Origin: Dryococelus australis
Lineage: Eukaryota > Arthropoda > Insecta > Phasmatodea > Phasmatidae
DNA: 64,000 bases
Reading direction: 5' to 3'
NCBI GenBank assembly: GCA_029891345.1
Contig: CM056993.1
Span: 272,274,900 to 272,338,899, forward strand
Numbering within the stretch: the stretch's first letter is position 1; each line of letters starts with the position of its first letter. The notes under the pieces are model-generated. The model saw only the letters and a program-made list of their open reading frames with translations. It searched no databases and was not told the DNA's origin. Shown here one piece after another: positions 22,945-35,469 of the stretch. The translations under genes and the position numbers were made by a program.

Positions 22945-23545
22945 AAGGCCACGTGACACGACTGCACAAACTTCGTAACAGGTGCACGAGGTTCGTGTTT
23001 AATTTAAAAACTCATGATTCCATTAGCCCCTACCTAAGAAAACCATCTTGTATTAAGCTAGATAGAAGAAAATCAACTCATACCCTATTCTTGCTCCATA
23101 AAACACTCAATTCTTTCATACCTCGTTACTTTTACGAGCGGGTTTCCTACCTGGATGATCGCCATCCAGTGAACACGTGCTCTAAAGCAGACAATAGATT
23201 GCTAACACAGCTGATCAAGACCAGATTCTATTTGAGCTCCTTCACTGCCGCCGACTGAACACGGAAGTATTGAAAGTTTCAGTCAATTTATGAATACAGT
23301 AAATAAGTACTACCTTAGTCACCCCAATTGATGAGGGGATGAAACTGACATTTCGCAAAGTTGTGTTGTGCATGCGTGCATATGTGAATGTGAAATAATA
23401 AGTATGCAAATGAATGAGTGAGAGAGTAATTAAATTGTATCTTTGGTTTGTGTAGTGTATTATGTAATGCGTCCAGTGTAAGATAAGACGACTATGCCTT
23501 AAATGCGCTTTTAAGCCATCAATAAATAAATTAATTAATTAATTA
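22945..23545 (+). pseudogene. LINE (Jockey/CR1-like) 3' end with C-terminal ORF fragment
   Basis: The open frame to 23258 carries the region after the reverse transcriptase typical of Jockey/CR1-group LINEs: LRNRCTRFVFNL near the start, ISPYLRK, then LFLLHKTLNS and a terminal YLSSFTAAD stop. A 3' UTR follows and ends in AATAAATAAATTAATTAATT near 23520-23545, the short A/T repeat tail of such elements. It is severely 5'-truncated. The frame shown is unbroken over about 100 residues, so this insertion is younger than the LINE at 10-12.6 kb. Confidence 0.78.
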
Positions 23546-26500
23546 ACATGGAAACAACCTTGTATTTGAGAAAAAAACTTTAAATATCGATACAGTACTA
23601 ATAATGAGCTATTCTGACTGAGCAGAGAGAAACTGAGATGTTCAACTGATAAAAAATTATTTTGAAATTGTGTCAATTTTGTAAACTATAAAAAAAAAAG
23701 TTTTCACACCGCTTATTGAATCACATTAAACGAAAAACACTGTTTTGAGATGTCGATCTTCTGGTAATCCAGAATACCCTCATTTACTACTGTAGATCTT
23801 TCGTGCGTCAAGTGTAAGAAGACACCTCAGCAATAGAAGAACAGCTGTTGTTCAATTTTGTCACGTTTGCGAAACAAACTCGTCATTCATTGCATTGCGT
23901 TCATCGTTCAATTTAAGATGTAATGTTGCCTTCTTTTTACAACAATGTTCTTGTACAAGTTGCTACAAAAACACGCGTTAACTCGACACAAACGCTATTT
24001 TAAATCTATCTTGGTCTTATTTTCGGAGAGTGCTTTTTGGCAATCAACTTCTCTGCAGTGAACCCAGCGGAAATACATAAATTCAGGTAATCCATTAAAT
24101 CTATAAAAAAATGTTAGTGCCCAAATATATAATAAGGCTATTAAAAAGTTACAAAATTCTGCAGTGCACAAGTCGATATTTACCATCGTACGTTTGCAGA
24201 TTGCTTAGAATTTTAGTTTCTAGTCTTGCAGTGTCACCTTCTCTTCGGTTTTAGGCTCGAGGTAATAGTACAGTATTCATTAGGCCAAGGTCAAAGTTTA
24301 GAAATACTGTAATGTTATTGTGGGCTCAGTAAATAACAGTGTCTTGTGTTAATTTGCCTGCACCTATCGTGTGTATTACAATATTAATTTTTTTCGTAAA
24401 ATTTTTTAACAGTGGCGTACATTTAACACGGTGCGCCAGTTCCAACAGTATGAACGATCCATACTTAATTATAGCACAGGGTCATCAGTTGTGACAATTG
24501 CATTAAAACAATTGAAGACCTACAAATAGGATCTCCACAAGCCTTCTTGTGTGAATTTCAAAATAGCGCGATAAAGAACCTAAAAACACTATTTTCCAAT
24601 GGCAGTATATACTACAAACTATTATTGTGAGAGTGACTTTAAATAATACAAAATCTGAATTTAAACGATTACTATAGGACGAGATGGCCCGAAAGTTGTA
24701 TTTTTATTGTTACAAACTACTTGTTTTTTATCTTGGAGATGTAAGTAGGTCTTCAAATTTGTATATAATCATTTTTCTTGATTTGACTTTATATTGTTAT
24801 ACGAAGATAGGTAGGCCTATGGTTATTCCACCCAACACCTCGGATTGAATACATTTTTAAGATTTGCGAATAAAACTTTACATGTATTGACATGACTTGT
24901 ATTCTGGGAGAATATTTTTTTAAGAAATCAGTAATAAAATTATTAGGAATGATATGTTTCTAATTTTACAGTTTGTAATTCAATCGTCTATGAAACAATA
25001 GTAAGCATGCTACATTATTTCCGTTGCTCTGTAAAGAATAAACGACTGTCATGAGTTAACGAATATTTCTGTAAACTGTATACTTAGTATACTATTATAC
25101 GACTTGGTTTTTCGAAATTGGAGCATAATGCACTGTATAGTAAGGTTGACGCACAAAAATAATTTATATAATCCTGAACGTACAAAATATGAGATATGCA
25201 TTAATTACAACTTGAGTTATATGCTACACTGCAAATAAATTAGCTTCAAAGATAGATGTATGTTTGGGCCGATTGCGTGTGTTTTCTAGTGTATAATCTC
25301 ATTCCCTAGAATGCTTATGAAATTACACTCATATCCGACTTATACTACACACCTAATATACAATTTCACAAGCTATTTTCGCCGATTATGTTCGTTTGAT
25401 TATGGCCTTACCGTTATGTTAACACCTGTCTATCTTTCGATTATTTGCTCAGTTATTATCGTACTGTAGATTGGAAGAATAGGCATTCGAGCCTTAAATT
25501 CGTCTGTGAAAATAAAGTCGGAATAAATATAAGTGCAGTGTACATCATAAATCCTTATGATACTTTCTTTATATTTACGTTAACGGATTGGATTATGGGT
25601 TACAACCCACTGAAACTCGAATAGAAAAGAATACTATACCTACCCACTGATACGCCAACAGTATAACATTAAACGAAATTATATATAGGCAGAAATGGTA
25701 TGCTATAATTTACCACTATCATCGCACTTCTATATCTTGGATATTACAAGAAATTTTACTCAACCGCGCTATTAAAAATTGTTTCGCATTAAATATTATA
25801 ATACTAGTCTACTTATCCCTAGACGCTCATGGCATAAGTACAATAATTTTAAATTGAATATAATCAGCATTCCCGACCACCAAAATGTTTAGGCCGACAC
25901 GCGGGTTTCAATACAAAGTACTCGTAATTTGAGAACGTGATCTTAAAAATAACTTTAATCTACAAACAATACAGTCTGAAGTACTATAAAATTGAATAAA
26001 AATTCTCATAATTCGTTATTGCTGTGTCAGAAGCGCTCGTAGCACAGACGACATAAATTTAAATAATGAAAAGCGCGTTTCAAGATCGGGCGTCGTGTAT
26101 GTGGGTTTATTTAATAAAAACTGCTGTATAGAAATATCATAAATTATTATAGGCTATAGTAGTGACAAAAATTTATACACACGAACAAGAACGCAGAAAA
26201 AATGGAGCTGCTTGATGTAAAATTACACAAAATACGTGTATGTCTCAGGCTAGCCTATACACGCGAAATAAAACTTAACATTGGTCAGCAAAATTAAACT
26301 AAAAAAGTAATTAACTGCGACTATAATATCAAAGATTTTACGAAAAATACATATATACTACATACTGTGATGAAAATACACGTTCTGGTTTAGTTAAGTA
26401 TCGCATTCGGTTAAGATATTATGTGCTTATAGCTATTAATTTAATTTTTAATATTTTGTAAAAATTGTTATCATCCATGTTAATTTTTGTGACGAACGCT

Positions 26501-27440
26501 AAATTCAGTGAACACATGTTCAAAATCTGACTCTACTGGGTGCTTTCTATAAATAAATAAAATTAAAAGTTATTTCAGTTTGCGCACATGCCGTATTAGG
26601 TCTACGCGTTGTTTATTACATTTCAGATAAAATATCTAAACGCAGTGGGTGCAACTGCTCTGTTATGCATAACGAAAGTGTTCTTCTGATAATTAAATGT
26701 ATTTTTAAGTACAAAAAAAAAAGAGGGCTAAGCGATATGCAAGACGTGCATTCAGTACAACTAGGAATACCGTTACTGTACTAAAAAAAAAAAAAAAACA
26801 CGAAAACCGTTATCCAATTCTAAATTAAGCATTTCAAAGTAGGCCTACGCCGGAATTTCGAGAAAAAGAGTTATATAGCCTATATAGTAATAAAAAACAT
26901 GGTTGGTTTTCAATGGCTGGAAAATCGCTGTGGGAACAAACACGGAAGTACTGGTTCACGCCAAAGTAATTTCATTTGCAATATACGTCACTATCGAACA
27001 CGGTTTGACCTAATGTCAGCGTGAAACTCGGCTGTACTATCAATTACAGAAAACTTCAGTTGGCGACTACGGTTTTAAAGTTGATATGCAGGCACGTAGA
27101 ACAATCGGTTACAAAGTTACACACCTAACTTGGTTATTTCCAGTAAAGCACGGTAAATCGATTGCAATACGGGGGAAACGTGGCTTTCGTCGTCTCCTGT
27201 ACTGCGATGATGCAAAGAAAAGTGCACTAGTCTAAAACAAATGGTACAACAGAAGATAATGACTGATATATACAATGCAAGCTAAGCCTCAAGTAATTGC
27301 CTTGAAATACCGACAGTATGACGAGTTAGTGAAGCTTTTTTTGAGAAAAAAATTTTATATTAAAATTTTTAAAACTCTGAGGTTTTACTTAAACCGCATA
27401 TGTGACGCGACAACCATTACAAATACGTTTAATTAGTAAA
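23546..27440. other. Long AT-rich intergenic or intronic stretch
   Basis: Nearly 3.9 kb with no reading frame of note, no inverted-repeat element and no LINE motif. Poly-A runs lie near 26712 and 26784. It could be intron or intergenic DNA. Confidence 0.45.
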
Positions 27441-27444
27441 ATCA

Positions 27445-27667
27445 GGGCTAGTTAGAAACGTGAACAAGGACCCTGCTAAATTTTTCCTTTCAATTAATTT
27501 CTACCTCTCGGCCACTTTTTTGTGTAAACATTGCAATATGACTAATAAAAACAGTGTACACATTTCATCACACTCATAAGTTTAGATTGCAAAATAATAT
27601 ATATTTATTAGGGGTTAATGCCTTCTGTGAGGACCTTAAATGCTCACTTTACCGTGAACAGCCTATA
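27445..27667 (-). mobile_element. GGCTGTTCACGG-family element (short, left end decayed)
   Basis: The right end, GCTCACTTTACCGTGAACAGCCTATA, is clear. The left end near 27445 is diverged. The interior 'TATTTATTAGGGGTTAATGCC' matches the copy ending at 29609. Confidence 0.55.
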
Positions 27668-28080
27668 GTAACGCAATGCGATGACGCCGTTTATGTTCGG
27701 ACGTACTATCTGCGTTAGCAAACCCTACCAAAGCTGTAGAAAAACGCGCCTGCACAACGTGAAGCTTGTTCCAGCACAGCACAAAATCCCAAGTTCACGG
27801 AATGTAGCGCCACACATGCACGTCACATACGTCCAGTGTTAGCTAGCAACATACCGTACAGTTCGTATGTTATCCCGACAACGTGGCTTCGTCGTCGAAG
27901 TCAGCTTGCTATGTCTCGAGAACCTTCCTCGCATCAGCAGCGCCCCGCCTTACAGACGACGACATACTTGCATCCCGCTAAGGCGAACCACGTGGTACTG
28001 GAGTCGCGCTAACGTCCCGAGATCCTTCTTCTGCATGCTCACTTCCAGTTATTATTGCAGATGATGTTATACTATACATA

Positions 28081-28097
28081 AAAAAAAAAATTTTTTT
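28081..28097 (+). repeat. A-run followed by T-run
   Basis: AAAAAAAAAATTTTTTT palindromic homopolymer pair, just upstream of the candidate promoter. Confidence 0.7.
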
Positions 28098-28139
28098 GAG
28101 GCGTGCGGGAACACTCGAAACCCGGCTGCAGAAACTACC

Positions 28140-28560
28140 CGAACACTTTGCACGGAACTCGGCGCGCTATAAATAACTCCGCGATATTTCGTGAAAGAAA
28201 TAAAATGTGGTAGGTATGGCTAAGTGCAGCTGTGGTGTCCAGAAATATTGACCGACGCGGGGAGTGCAGTTGAACTGTGGCAACGTGGCACGGAGTGTTT
28301 GTTATTGGGGAGGGGTGAGGAGGGGGCCGGGAAGGCGCGCGACCCGCGGCGCGGCGTTGCCAAGTGTGCACATGACTCAAGCGAGCGACCTTGGCCCCTG
28401 GAGCGCACAGCTGCTATCGGCGCCACGGATCTATCTGCTAGACTAAATATCGTAACTTTAAAAAAACATTCAGCTTTGCACTGCATCGTACCGCACTCGC
28501 GCAATTCCACACGGTGTGACCTGGGATACGTGTCGAACAGGCACTGCCGTAGTTTCGCTC
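28140..28560 (+). promoter_or_regulatory. TATA box plus CpG island, candidate promoter
   Basis: TATAAATA at 28168-28175 in GC-rich context (GCGCGC directly before) is followed by about 300 bases of CpG-dense DNA (28250-28560). Several overlapping open frames on both strands (60-141 residues) arise from this composition and show no domain. A first exon may lie here, but no splice-supported coding sequence was found. Orientation is inferred from the TATA box. Confidence 0.42.
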
Positions 28561-29389
28561 GCTACAAAGCACATAAAATTGTTTTCAAAGATATATATAT
28601 AAAACATATAAAAGTCCCTAGTCCTTTTATCATAATATCGGGGAAGTAATTTTTTTTTTTCTTCAGGTTTCCGCTTCGTATCAGCTAAGATATTTTCCAC
28701 ACGTGCAAAGTTTGAAATACCTAAGGAAAGAAAATTTGACGGATATTATTTTTATGGTTAATATAATTGGAAATTCACAGTAATATAAATAATATATTTT
28801 AGAACTTAAACAAGTTTTGACATTTGCAACGCGAATTTTACATGCTTTATGCGTTGTGAAACGGATTTTTACTCACATTTTTTGTGTCTAGGATTTCACA
28901 GTTTGAATCAGTTTGGTTTTCATTCCTTTTTATACAGTTAGTACTGGCATCAACCATATTTGCGTTGGTATTGCGTCTATGAAAAGGTCTTTTTACGCTT
29001 ATTTTGTTACAATTCCGATAAATTTTCACGATTCCTTAAGTCTGCGTGTTCACGTAATAAAACACGGCTATTTTAGGCACGACGCAAGTGCCATCAGTTA
29101 AGATTTGTAAACATTCAGTCAACATTTTTATTGATATTTTGCATTTGAAACCGAGTGCAGAATTTCATTTTGTATCAGTATTATTACTACCATCACTTTG
29201 ACCTGTAAATGTAAAATACGGACTTCATCTGCTTGTGCCCTGAAACCTTTCAATCATATTCTTAATTTAATGGGTGTGGAGTTTGGAAGTTTATATAAAT
29301 GAAATGGACTGGCATTTCACCGGATTGTCTGGTATCCAACCCATGACTGCGAGTCAGGCATCGCCAAACAAGCCTGGTATGTACATTTA
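28561..29389. other. Intergenic DNA
   Basis: AT-rich; short frames at 28847-29101 have no motif. Confidence 0.4.
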
Positions 29390-29609
29390 TTGGCTATTCG
29401 CGATAAAGTGATCAGCTTTTAAGACCCTTCCATATTTTTCTTTACGCCACGTTATAATAGCAGCATTGTCATGTGACTAATGAATACGGTGTATACTTTC
29501 ACCACTGTTGAAAGTTAATGTCTGAGGCTGCAATAAAACATATTTATTAGTGGTTAATGGCTTTTGGGAGGTCCTTAAAAAGTGCTCACTTTGTCGTGAA
29601 CAGCCTATA
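29390..29609 (+). mobile_element. GGCTGTTCACGG-family element (short subfamily)
   Basis: Starts TTGGCTATTCGCGATAAAGT and ends TTGTCGTGAACAGCCTATAA. About 220 bp. Confidence 0.68.
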
Positions 29610-30352
29610 ATTGGTGTGATTTCCTATGCCGACTTACAGGCAACATAAGAATTTGTAGGAATCTAGTTGTTTCGGGTAAATAATGATACTGTCATAAGGT
29701 TAGCTTTCTTTTGTTCGGATAATGTTCCCTGCAATTTGCATTTTTTTTATTACAGATTGTGTAGTCATTCCTTTGCGATGTCTTAGGCAAAATTCTCTTT
29801 ACATGTCGTCATAGCGTACCGATTAATGTAAGGTACCCAACTTTCGTTAAAACGAGAATTTTTTTTTTACTCCTTTTAAGTCCATGCGACTTTCCTGTTG
29901 CTGAGCATTTGAATGCACGAACACAGTATTTAGTACTATGCAATATTTCCTAATAACATGGGGTTTACACAATTGCAATGATAAATCACAATTATATCAA
30001 CCTAAGTCACCACTGTAAACTCTTAAGGATACTTATTTTGTATTTTTTTTATTTGTACTGTTTGCACTATAATATTCTAACACTCATGTCGCGTTACATT
30101 ACGGGATACACAGAGTGTGTAAAAGAAAATCATAAAGAAAATAACATAATAAAAAAATTAAAATAGTTGGAATCTGCAGATAACAGATTGCAACGAAAAT
30201 GTGCTGTAGCAGTTTTCCTTTGGTGAAACAGCGCTATGTGCCGAAGTCTTGCCCTTATCTCTTCCGGGGGTGAAGTAACAGTGATAAACCCGTAATAACT
30301 GTGAGGCTCGCCAGAACGTTTGACAGCCAGTTAAAAGAATTATTTCTTGATA
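29610..30352. other. Intergenic DNA
   Basis: Nothing recognised. Confidence 0.4.
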
Positions 30353-30745
30353 AAGGCTGTTCACGATAAAGTGAGCACTTTTGAAATCAACCTTAGAAAA
30401 AAGTCACTGCTCCTGCCTGCATATTTAAACAGGCGCATTGAGTGTCAAGCCCACAGTAAAGTTGGTGACGATAGCTGGAAAGTAGTTCCTTATCTTAACG
30501 TCGAATAAAAAGTGTTAGGTGACCATTTACGATAATCTAAACTGTTTCTTTCCGTCTCTGTTCTTTTAATGCATTGAAATATAAAAATGAGCATGTTTGC
30601 ATTTACTTTTCTTATAACTTTACAGTTTCACTGGAGCGAAGCATGGATAAAGCGACGAGGCCCTTGCCAGTGTTAATTTTACATACGGCGGAAGAACACA
30701 ACCAGCAGGGCTTTCAAAAGTGCTCATATTAACCGTGAACAGCGT
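30353..30745 (-). mobile_element. GGCTGTTCACGG-family element (long subfamily, reversed)
   Basis: Starts AAGGCTGTTCACGATAAAG and ends ACCGTGAACAGCGTA. The interior is in the opposite orientation to the 14541, 19465 and 21007 copies. Confidence 0.73.
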
Positions 30746-31069
30746 ACATCTGGGTAGCGCTAGGAACGAAACGAGTTTTCTTATGGGGAGTTTGGCATAA
30801 GGAAAATTTCAGCAGCTATATAAGCGCTAGTGTTCCAAAGAGGTCACTTTAATAAAAATTTTAAGCTACGTGAATAATAAAAAGAAGATTTAACTTAGTT
30901 AAGTGGTTATTTTACATTTGATCTATGATTATTGCAATTAATTTGAATTTTATTTAACGTAGAAAATATTTTATAAAAATCTGGTATACATTCGACACTA
31001 GCGCTTACCTAGTGGCGAAGAATTTTAGTTGCCGAACTAAACTTTATAAAGCCCTGCTTAATATCTATG

Positions 31070-31428
31070 TATAGGCTGTTCACGGTAAACTGAGAATTTT
31101 TGAAAGCCCTGCTTAAGATCTACTTGTGCGCACGTTATGTATTCATGCGTCGGTCAAGTGAAACTGTGTAATTGATAGAAAAGTAAATATTTTACAGATC
31201 TGCTCAATTTTACGCTTCAATGCAGATAAAAAGCGAAAGAAATAATTTAATTTACTTTAAATGGTTACCTAACACTTTTTATTCGACGTTAAGATATACT
31301 TTCCCCACCTTCGTTATCAACTTTACTGGGCGTGTGTCACTCAGTGAGCCCGTTAAAATATGCAGGCAGGGACAGTGACTTTTTTCTAAGGTTGATTTTT
31401 AATGTGCTCACTTTATCGTGAACAGCCT
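31070..31428 (+). mobile_element. GGCTGTTCACGG-family element (long subfamily)
   Basis: Starts TATAGGCTGTTCACGGTAAA and ends TTATCGTGAACAGCCTT. Directly upstream, at about 31048-31069, lies AAAGCCCTGCTTAATATCTA, a scrap of the same family's interior. Confidence 0.73.
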
Positions 31429-32699
31429 TTGGAGCCGAAAAATCACAGTAAGAACATATAAGCATTTCTCCCTAGCTGGAAATTACTTTTCTGACATTAC
31501 ACTAAACATAGGAAAGTTTATTATGGAATTCCACTGTAAAATACATTAAAGCAGAATGAAATCAACATCAAATTTTTCCAGCTAAGAAAAAATAAATAAA
31601 TTAGTAATCTTCCTGAATGACTCGCTCCATCTGTGTGTGTCTATATAATGTTGATAATGTGTTAGAAAGCACTAGGCCATGACTGCTGATTGCGATCACA
31701 ATTAGGAACTCTCTGAAACCAACAGATAACTTTCATTTAAAGAGGATCTATCACTATATTCCGTTTACAGTATTTATCCAGTTCTTAGCTAATGTAATTC
31801 TGTGCAAGAGGCGAATGTGGCACATCCACTGTAATACGTCTTCGTGACAGGTATTTTACTCTAAGCTAGTTATGGAAATTTTGTTTATAACATACGCCAA
31901 ATGTAAAAGATAAACTGACGCAAGATATGTGCTTACTACGCTTACATTAATGAGTTATACTTTCTATATTGCGCCAAGCTTTTATATACTAAATATAAAT
32001 TGATACAAACATAATGATTTGTAGTAAAGTTTATTACGGCTGTTCGACCACATCTTGCAAGTTCTACAAATTGTGTAACTACTATAATTATTTTTCTCTT
32101 TTTAGTACATTTATAAATAAAAGCTTGGTTTTAAAAGTTTTTTACAGTGATTTTATTTTTCACGTTTTAGTTTCACCAATTTTTTTTTTGTAATATTATG
32201 TAGCAGTGCACATCTCGGGAAAAACTTTATGTCTGTCAATGTGCATTGCTACAGTCCCTGGTCACCATCTACAACAATCAAATTACTCATCGAGACAAGT
32301 CCAAGGAGGCCAAACTAGATACATTTACTATGTGAGGAGAGAAAATAATTTAAATCAGCATTTCCAAGACATCGAAGTTTCTCATAAAATTTCCCCAACA
32401 TATTAAAACATCTATGCAAAATGCATTAGTTACTTAGTATGAAAAACCAGCATGAATACACTAGATAACAACGCAACTCGACTCTGTGTGTGCACGTGGG
32501 CGCGGGCACAGCTGATCGGACGAACTAAGCCACCCTGCCTGATCGAGGCAGGCTTGTGCCACCCACATAAGGGCGATAGTCAAAGACAGGGAGGTCTGGT
32601 AACATTGCTGCAGCAAGCTCAGTTGGATAACGGGAAGTGGTTTAAAATCGACTTGCAATATTTGACCTAAACACACCCACATACATACAAGTGAAATTA
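31429..32699. other. Intergenic DNA
   Basis: No gene. 32490-32640 is GC-richer and may be the upstream part of the retroelement tail at 32700-33085. Confidence 0.35.
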
Positions 32700-33085
32700 A
32701 AATAAATGGTCGACTTGCCTAGTCAAATGAGTCCAAACTCGAAGATTCCCCGTTTAGCTTTGATGGAGTTCCTACGACCACTTTCCGAATCCATCATCAG
32801 GCCTTACTGACCATCTACCTCCAAAGGTCTCATCAAGAGCAATCAAATGAGCCCAAACTCGAGTCAATACTATTAACCGTTGAGGAGTTCCCTCGTGAGG
32901 AGATGATCCTGGCTTCATCACCAGGTCGCTGTCACCATATTATTGCATTGTCATCGGGTTTCTATATGTATACCAAGTTTCAGCTCGATTGTATACCTAG
33001 AAGTTGGTCAAAATTCACTAGCAAAATTTCACCCAAACGTACAAATAAACTAACAAGGCAAGTTAAATAAAAGTTTGTAATACAC
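32700..33085 (+). mobile_element. Probable retroelement 3' tail or SINE
   Basis: Contains direct repeats (ATGAGTCCAAACTCGA near 32727 and ATGAGCCCAAACTCGA near 32848). The segment CCAAGTTTCAGCTCGATTGT...GGTCAAAATTC...AACTAACAAGGCAAGTTAAATAAAAG is typical of insect retroelement 3' ends, as far as I recall. There is no coding part, and class assignment is uncertain. Confidence 0.42.
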
Positions 33086-33914
33086 GCAAACTGCATGTAT
33101 GTGTATATATATAATTGATGCCATTCTTATAACATGGACAATTATTTTGAGCTGTCGTTCAATTTTGAGAGTTGAATGGAAAAATATATATATATATATA
33201 AATTAAAAATTCATATTTTTTCTTTTATTTTTTTAAGTAGATTTTTGGAATTTTAGTACTTCTTTCAGGCATATTTAATTTTAAAACGAAAAAATACGTA
33301 ATATGTTATAAAGGTAGAAAATAATTTTCTTTGGACACTGTTAAGAGCTGATTTAATTGTTCACCGCTACGTGCAACCAGTACATCAAAAAACTTACATT
33401 AATTGTATTTTTGTTTAACTATTTATTTTTTTACTATACATAGCTACATACCTGTTTGTCAATTGCAAATTTGGATGCGATGGTACGAACTTCTTATACC
33501 TTCTGTTCTCATACGAGTACTATTTATTACAAGGTCGTCGTAGCTTTATTCGATTCTATAAAGCCCACAATCTTTCTTCTGTTTCCGTACTTGAACACAA
33601 ACGCCAGCAAGATCACTTGATATATGACTACGTATTAATTAAAGCAAAACACTTCGGCCTTTTGTATTCACGTTCGCTGTATCCGCTGGCCGTTTCCATC
33701 ATACGCCCACGTGAGTACATTGCTTGGTATTTCAAAGTTGCGTTTGCAACACATTAACCGAATAGGAGACTATAGTCCATGCATGGTTGCTTCCAACTGT
33801 TTTGAATCGCTGTTGAAGTTCTACTTTCAGGCTATCCATCCGTCCCATGCAAACAAAGCACCTTAACTAAGTATAGGACATTGCACCATAGGAACAACGC
33901 ACAACATTCATGCG
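33086..33914. other. Intergenic DNA with AT microsatellite at 33186-33200
   Basis: No gene recognised. Confidence 0.4.
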
Positions 33915-34327
33915 TATAGGCCGTTCGCGGTCAAATGAGTACTTTCTAAAGCCCTGCTTAAGATCTACTTGAGTACACTTGTGTATTCCTCCGTCTTATG
34001 TAAAATCAACATCGCCATGGGCCTCATCACTTTATTCATGCGTCGGTCAAATGAAACTGTGAAATCATTAAGAAAGTACAGACCTGTTCATTTTTACACT
34101 TCGATGAATTAAAAAAAACGAAGCTAAAGAAATATATTTAAGTTATCACAAATGGTTACCTAACATTTTTAAATTCGTATGTAAGATATGGAACTTATTT
34201 CTATCCATTGTTACCAACTTTACTGGGCGAATGTCACACAGTGCGACCATTAAAATATACGCATGCAGGAGCTGTGACTTTTTTCTAAGGTTCGTTTCCA
34301 CAGTGCTCACTTAATCGTGAACAGCCT
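33915..34327 (+). mobile_element. GGCTGTTCACGG-family element (long subfamily)
   Basis: Starts TATAGGCCGTTCGCGGTCAAA and ends TTAATCGTGAACAGCCTT; the interior matches the copies at 19465 and 21007. Confidence 0.73.
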
Positions 34328-34805
34328 TTACTCAGTTTAATAGTATTTTCCATGAGAACTATTTCTTACTAGGCTTTATTAACGCACCTATTATCTCTCC
34401 ATTTTATTCGTATTAATTGTAAATGAATTGTTATAACTTATACTTATATCGTATCTATAAATAAGTACGTCAATTTCTAGGCACAGTTTATCACAATGTT
34501 CTTGTCAACAAAATCTAGACTTAGTCTATTGCGCCTGGTCATTCTTATTATACTGTATTATAATCTATGTTCACATTCAAATCAAACTAATAATATCAAT
34601 ACTTGTGTTCTATAGGCGTAATATGAGGGTCAAGTGACTTAAATATTGTCAACTTGTGAGAGTATTTTATTTTTGTTATTTTCATGTACATTGTATAGAT
34701 CCTGTGTGAATGCAAGAGTCAAAGACGCGGAAGAAGTCAGAAAATTTTAACATTTACATGTTAAACATTTATGTATATGTGCATAGTACACAAGGTAGTG
34801 ACATT

Positions 34806-35435
34806 CTATAGGGTTGTATATAGATCATATATGCAAAAACATATACTGAATACGCTTCTTTCTGCTTCGAATAATTTTTTCCCCTTCACAATGAAAGGAA
34901 TGAGTTCATGTGTATATGATTTTTTTCCCCAAACGCTGTTCCTTTTAAAAAAATCAAACTCAACTATGAAAGTCAGTGCTAAAATTAAGGATAAGATTAT
35001 AACCCATGTATAACTCAATGCAGCTGTTGTCACGTGATTTATTCGTAAACATTTAACTGTCACTGAGTTCTCCCAGAATTCACTTAGAAATAACATTTCA
35101 ACCTGTTTACTAAAGTGTATAATGAGAATACGTTCGTAAACTGCGAAGTTCCTGAAAATTTTAACCATATAGTAATAATTCCTCGCTTGTAATGTTTCTA
35201 TATAATAAATGCGCCACATGTCCGCTTTGTGAAATAACTTGTACTTCTTATTGTTTTTGTGGGCAGAATCGTAGTCAGTTCCAGCTCTATAGATTAGACT
35301 GATGCTGTGTCCCAAATGGTTTTCAGTCGATGATTCTGTTATGCTGTTGTTATGCTGTGATAATATATTTACTGTGTTTTGGATCACAGTCACACACAAC
35401 ATGATCATTTCTAAAAAATTATATAAACATGGCAT
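34806..35435 (-). CDS. Unrecognised open reading frame, about 209 codons
   Basis: The longest uninterrupted frame in the window. The frame is open from 35468, but the first ATG is at 35435. Residues near the C-terminal third (about positions 140-165) form one hydrophobic stretch, LSYTWVIILSLILALTFIV, which could be a membrane span. No family motif is recognised and composition follows the local AT bias. TTTTAG upstream near 35480 could be a splice acceptor. It may be a chance frame in AT-rich DNA; I favour chance slightly. Confidence 0.22.
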   Translation of the reverse strand: MPCLYNFLEMIMLCVTVIQNTVNILSQHNNSITESSTENHLGHSISLIYRAGTDYDSAHKNNKKYKLFHKADMWRIYYIETLQARNYYYMVKIFRNFAVYERILIIHFSKQVEMLFLSEFWENSVTVKCLRINHVTTAALSYTWVIILSLILALTFIVEFDFFKRNSVWGKKSYTHELIPFIVKGKKLFEAERSVFSICFCIYDLYTTL

Positions 35436-35469
35436 ATAAGCATCTAGAACAGTGCCCTTGCGTGGCAAA

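Noticed and set aside
28220-28649. Several overlapping frames in the CpG island (up to 141 codons)
   Set aside because: They occur on both strands in overlapping phases, as expected from GC-rich composition; no domain and no splice support.
29325-29385. tRNA-like segment with GGTTGGATACC on the minus strand
   Set aside because: The B-box match is weak and there is no convincing A box or fold.
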